Part shown: piece by piece, positions 63,958-64,000 of the stretch
Numbering within the stretch: position 1 is the first letter of the stretch
Layout of the letters: each line of letters opens with the position of its first letter
Assembly: GCA_949361645.1 (NCBI GenBank)
Contig: OX442416.1
Span: 17,798,993-17,862,992, forward strand
Reading direction: 5' to 3'
Source of the DNA: Spongilla lacustris
Taxonomy: Eukaryota > Porifera > Demospongiae > Spongillida > Spongillidae
Length of the DNA stretch: 64,000 bases
Program-made: the position numbers and the translations under genes
Notes under the pieces: model-generated
Databases searched by the model: none
What the model was told of the DNA's origin: nothing
Seen by the model: the letters and a program-made list of their open reading frames with translations, nothing else

Positions 63958-64000
<43 letters not shown>
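63893..64000. repeat. TAA/AAT microsatellite, 3' tail of RT element
   Basis: Interrupted AAT arrays starting about 50 bases after the RT stop and continuing to the window edge. Probably the element's TAA-type tail. Confidence 0.85.

Overview
The window looks like nuclear DNA of an early-branching marine animal, most likely a demosponge. It carries spliced genes with very short introns, dense retroelement and MITE debris, many minisatellites and a 200-base assembly gap (9534-9733). Two genes point to a sponge: an OAS-type nucleotidyltransferase fused to MYND fingers, and a Death-domain gene preceded by a 2A ribosome-skipping motif. The species is inferred from these families, not proven.

Layout. 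1-1810: minus-strand retroelement reverse transcriptase (RT) remnants. 1.85-7.1 kb: three related but broken GPCR copies plus two Ig-like exons, all minus strand. 7.36-12.55 kb: non-coding inverted-repeat elements, a palindrome, the gap and a ~277-bp tandem repeat. 13.2-14.1 kb: a very long GGGA microsatellite. 16.1-23.4 kb: a 2,423-codon uninterrupted gene (copy A). 24.1-26.4 kb: RT debris, a small opposing MYND gene and MITEs. 26.6-27.3 kb: a scrambled third relic of the large gene. 27.4-29.2 kb: a 152-bp satellite. 29.3-31.2 kb: a gypsy-type retroelement fragment. 31.3-35.4 kb: a spliced PHD-finger gene containing a coding minisatellite. 37.6-38.5 kb: a hAT-like element. 38.8-42.2 kb: a protease-PHD relic and an RT relic. 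42.7-47.4 kb: the 2A-Death gene, with a 1.6-kb minisatellite in one intron. 48.0-59.9 kb: copy B of the large gene and its flank. 61.4-64.0 kb: plus-strand RT elements with TAA-repeat tails.

The most notable content is the duplicated giant gene. Each protein reads MYND, DUF4470/DNAAF3-like module, Sel1 repeats, OAS-type nucleotidyltransferase with OAS1_C-like half, TPRs, right-handed beta-helix, two MYND fingers and an unrecognised C-terminal domain. The putative OAS aspartates are conserved in both copies. Copy B is broken by two extra T residues in one homopolymer and sits directly behind the 2A-Death gene, to which it can be joined in frame by one predicted splice. Together these suggest an innate-immunity-related locus, but function is inference from domain content only.
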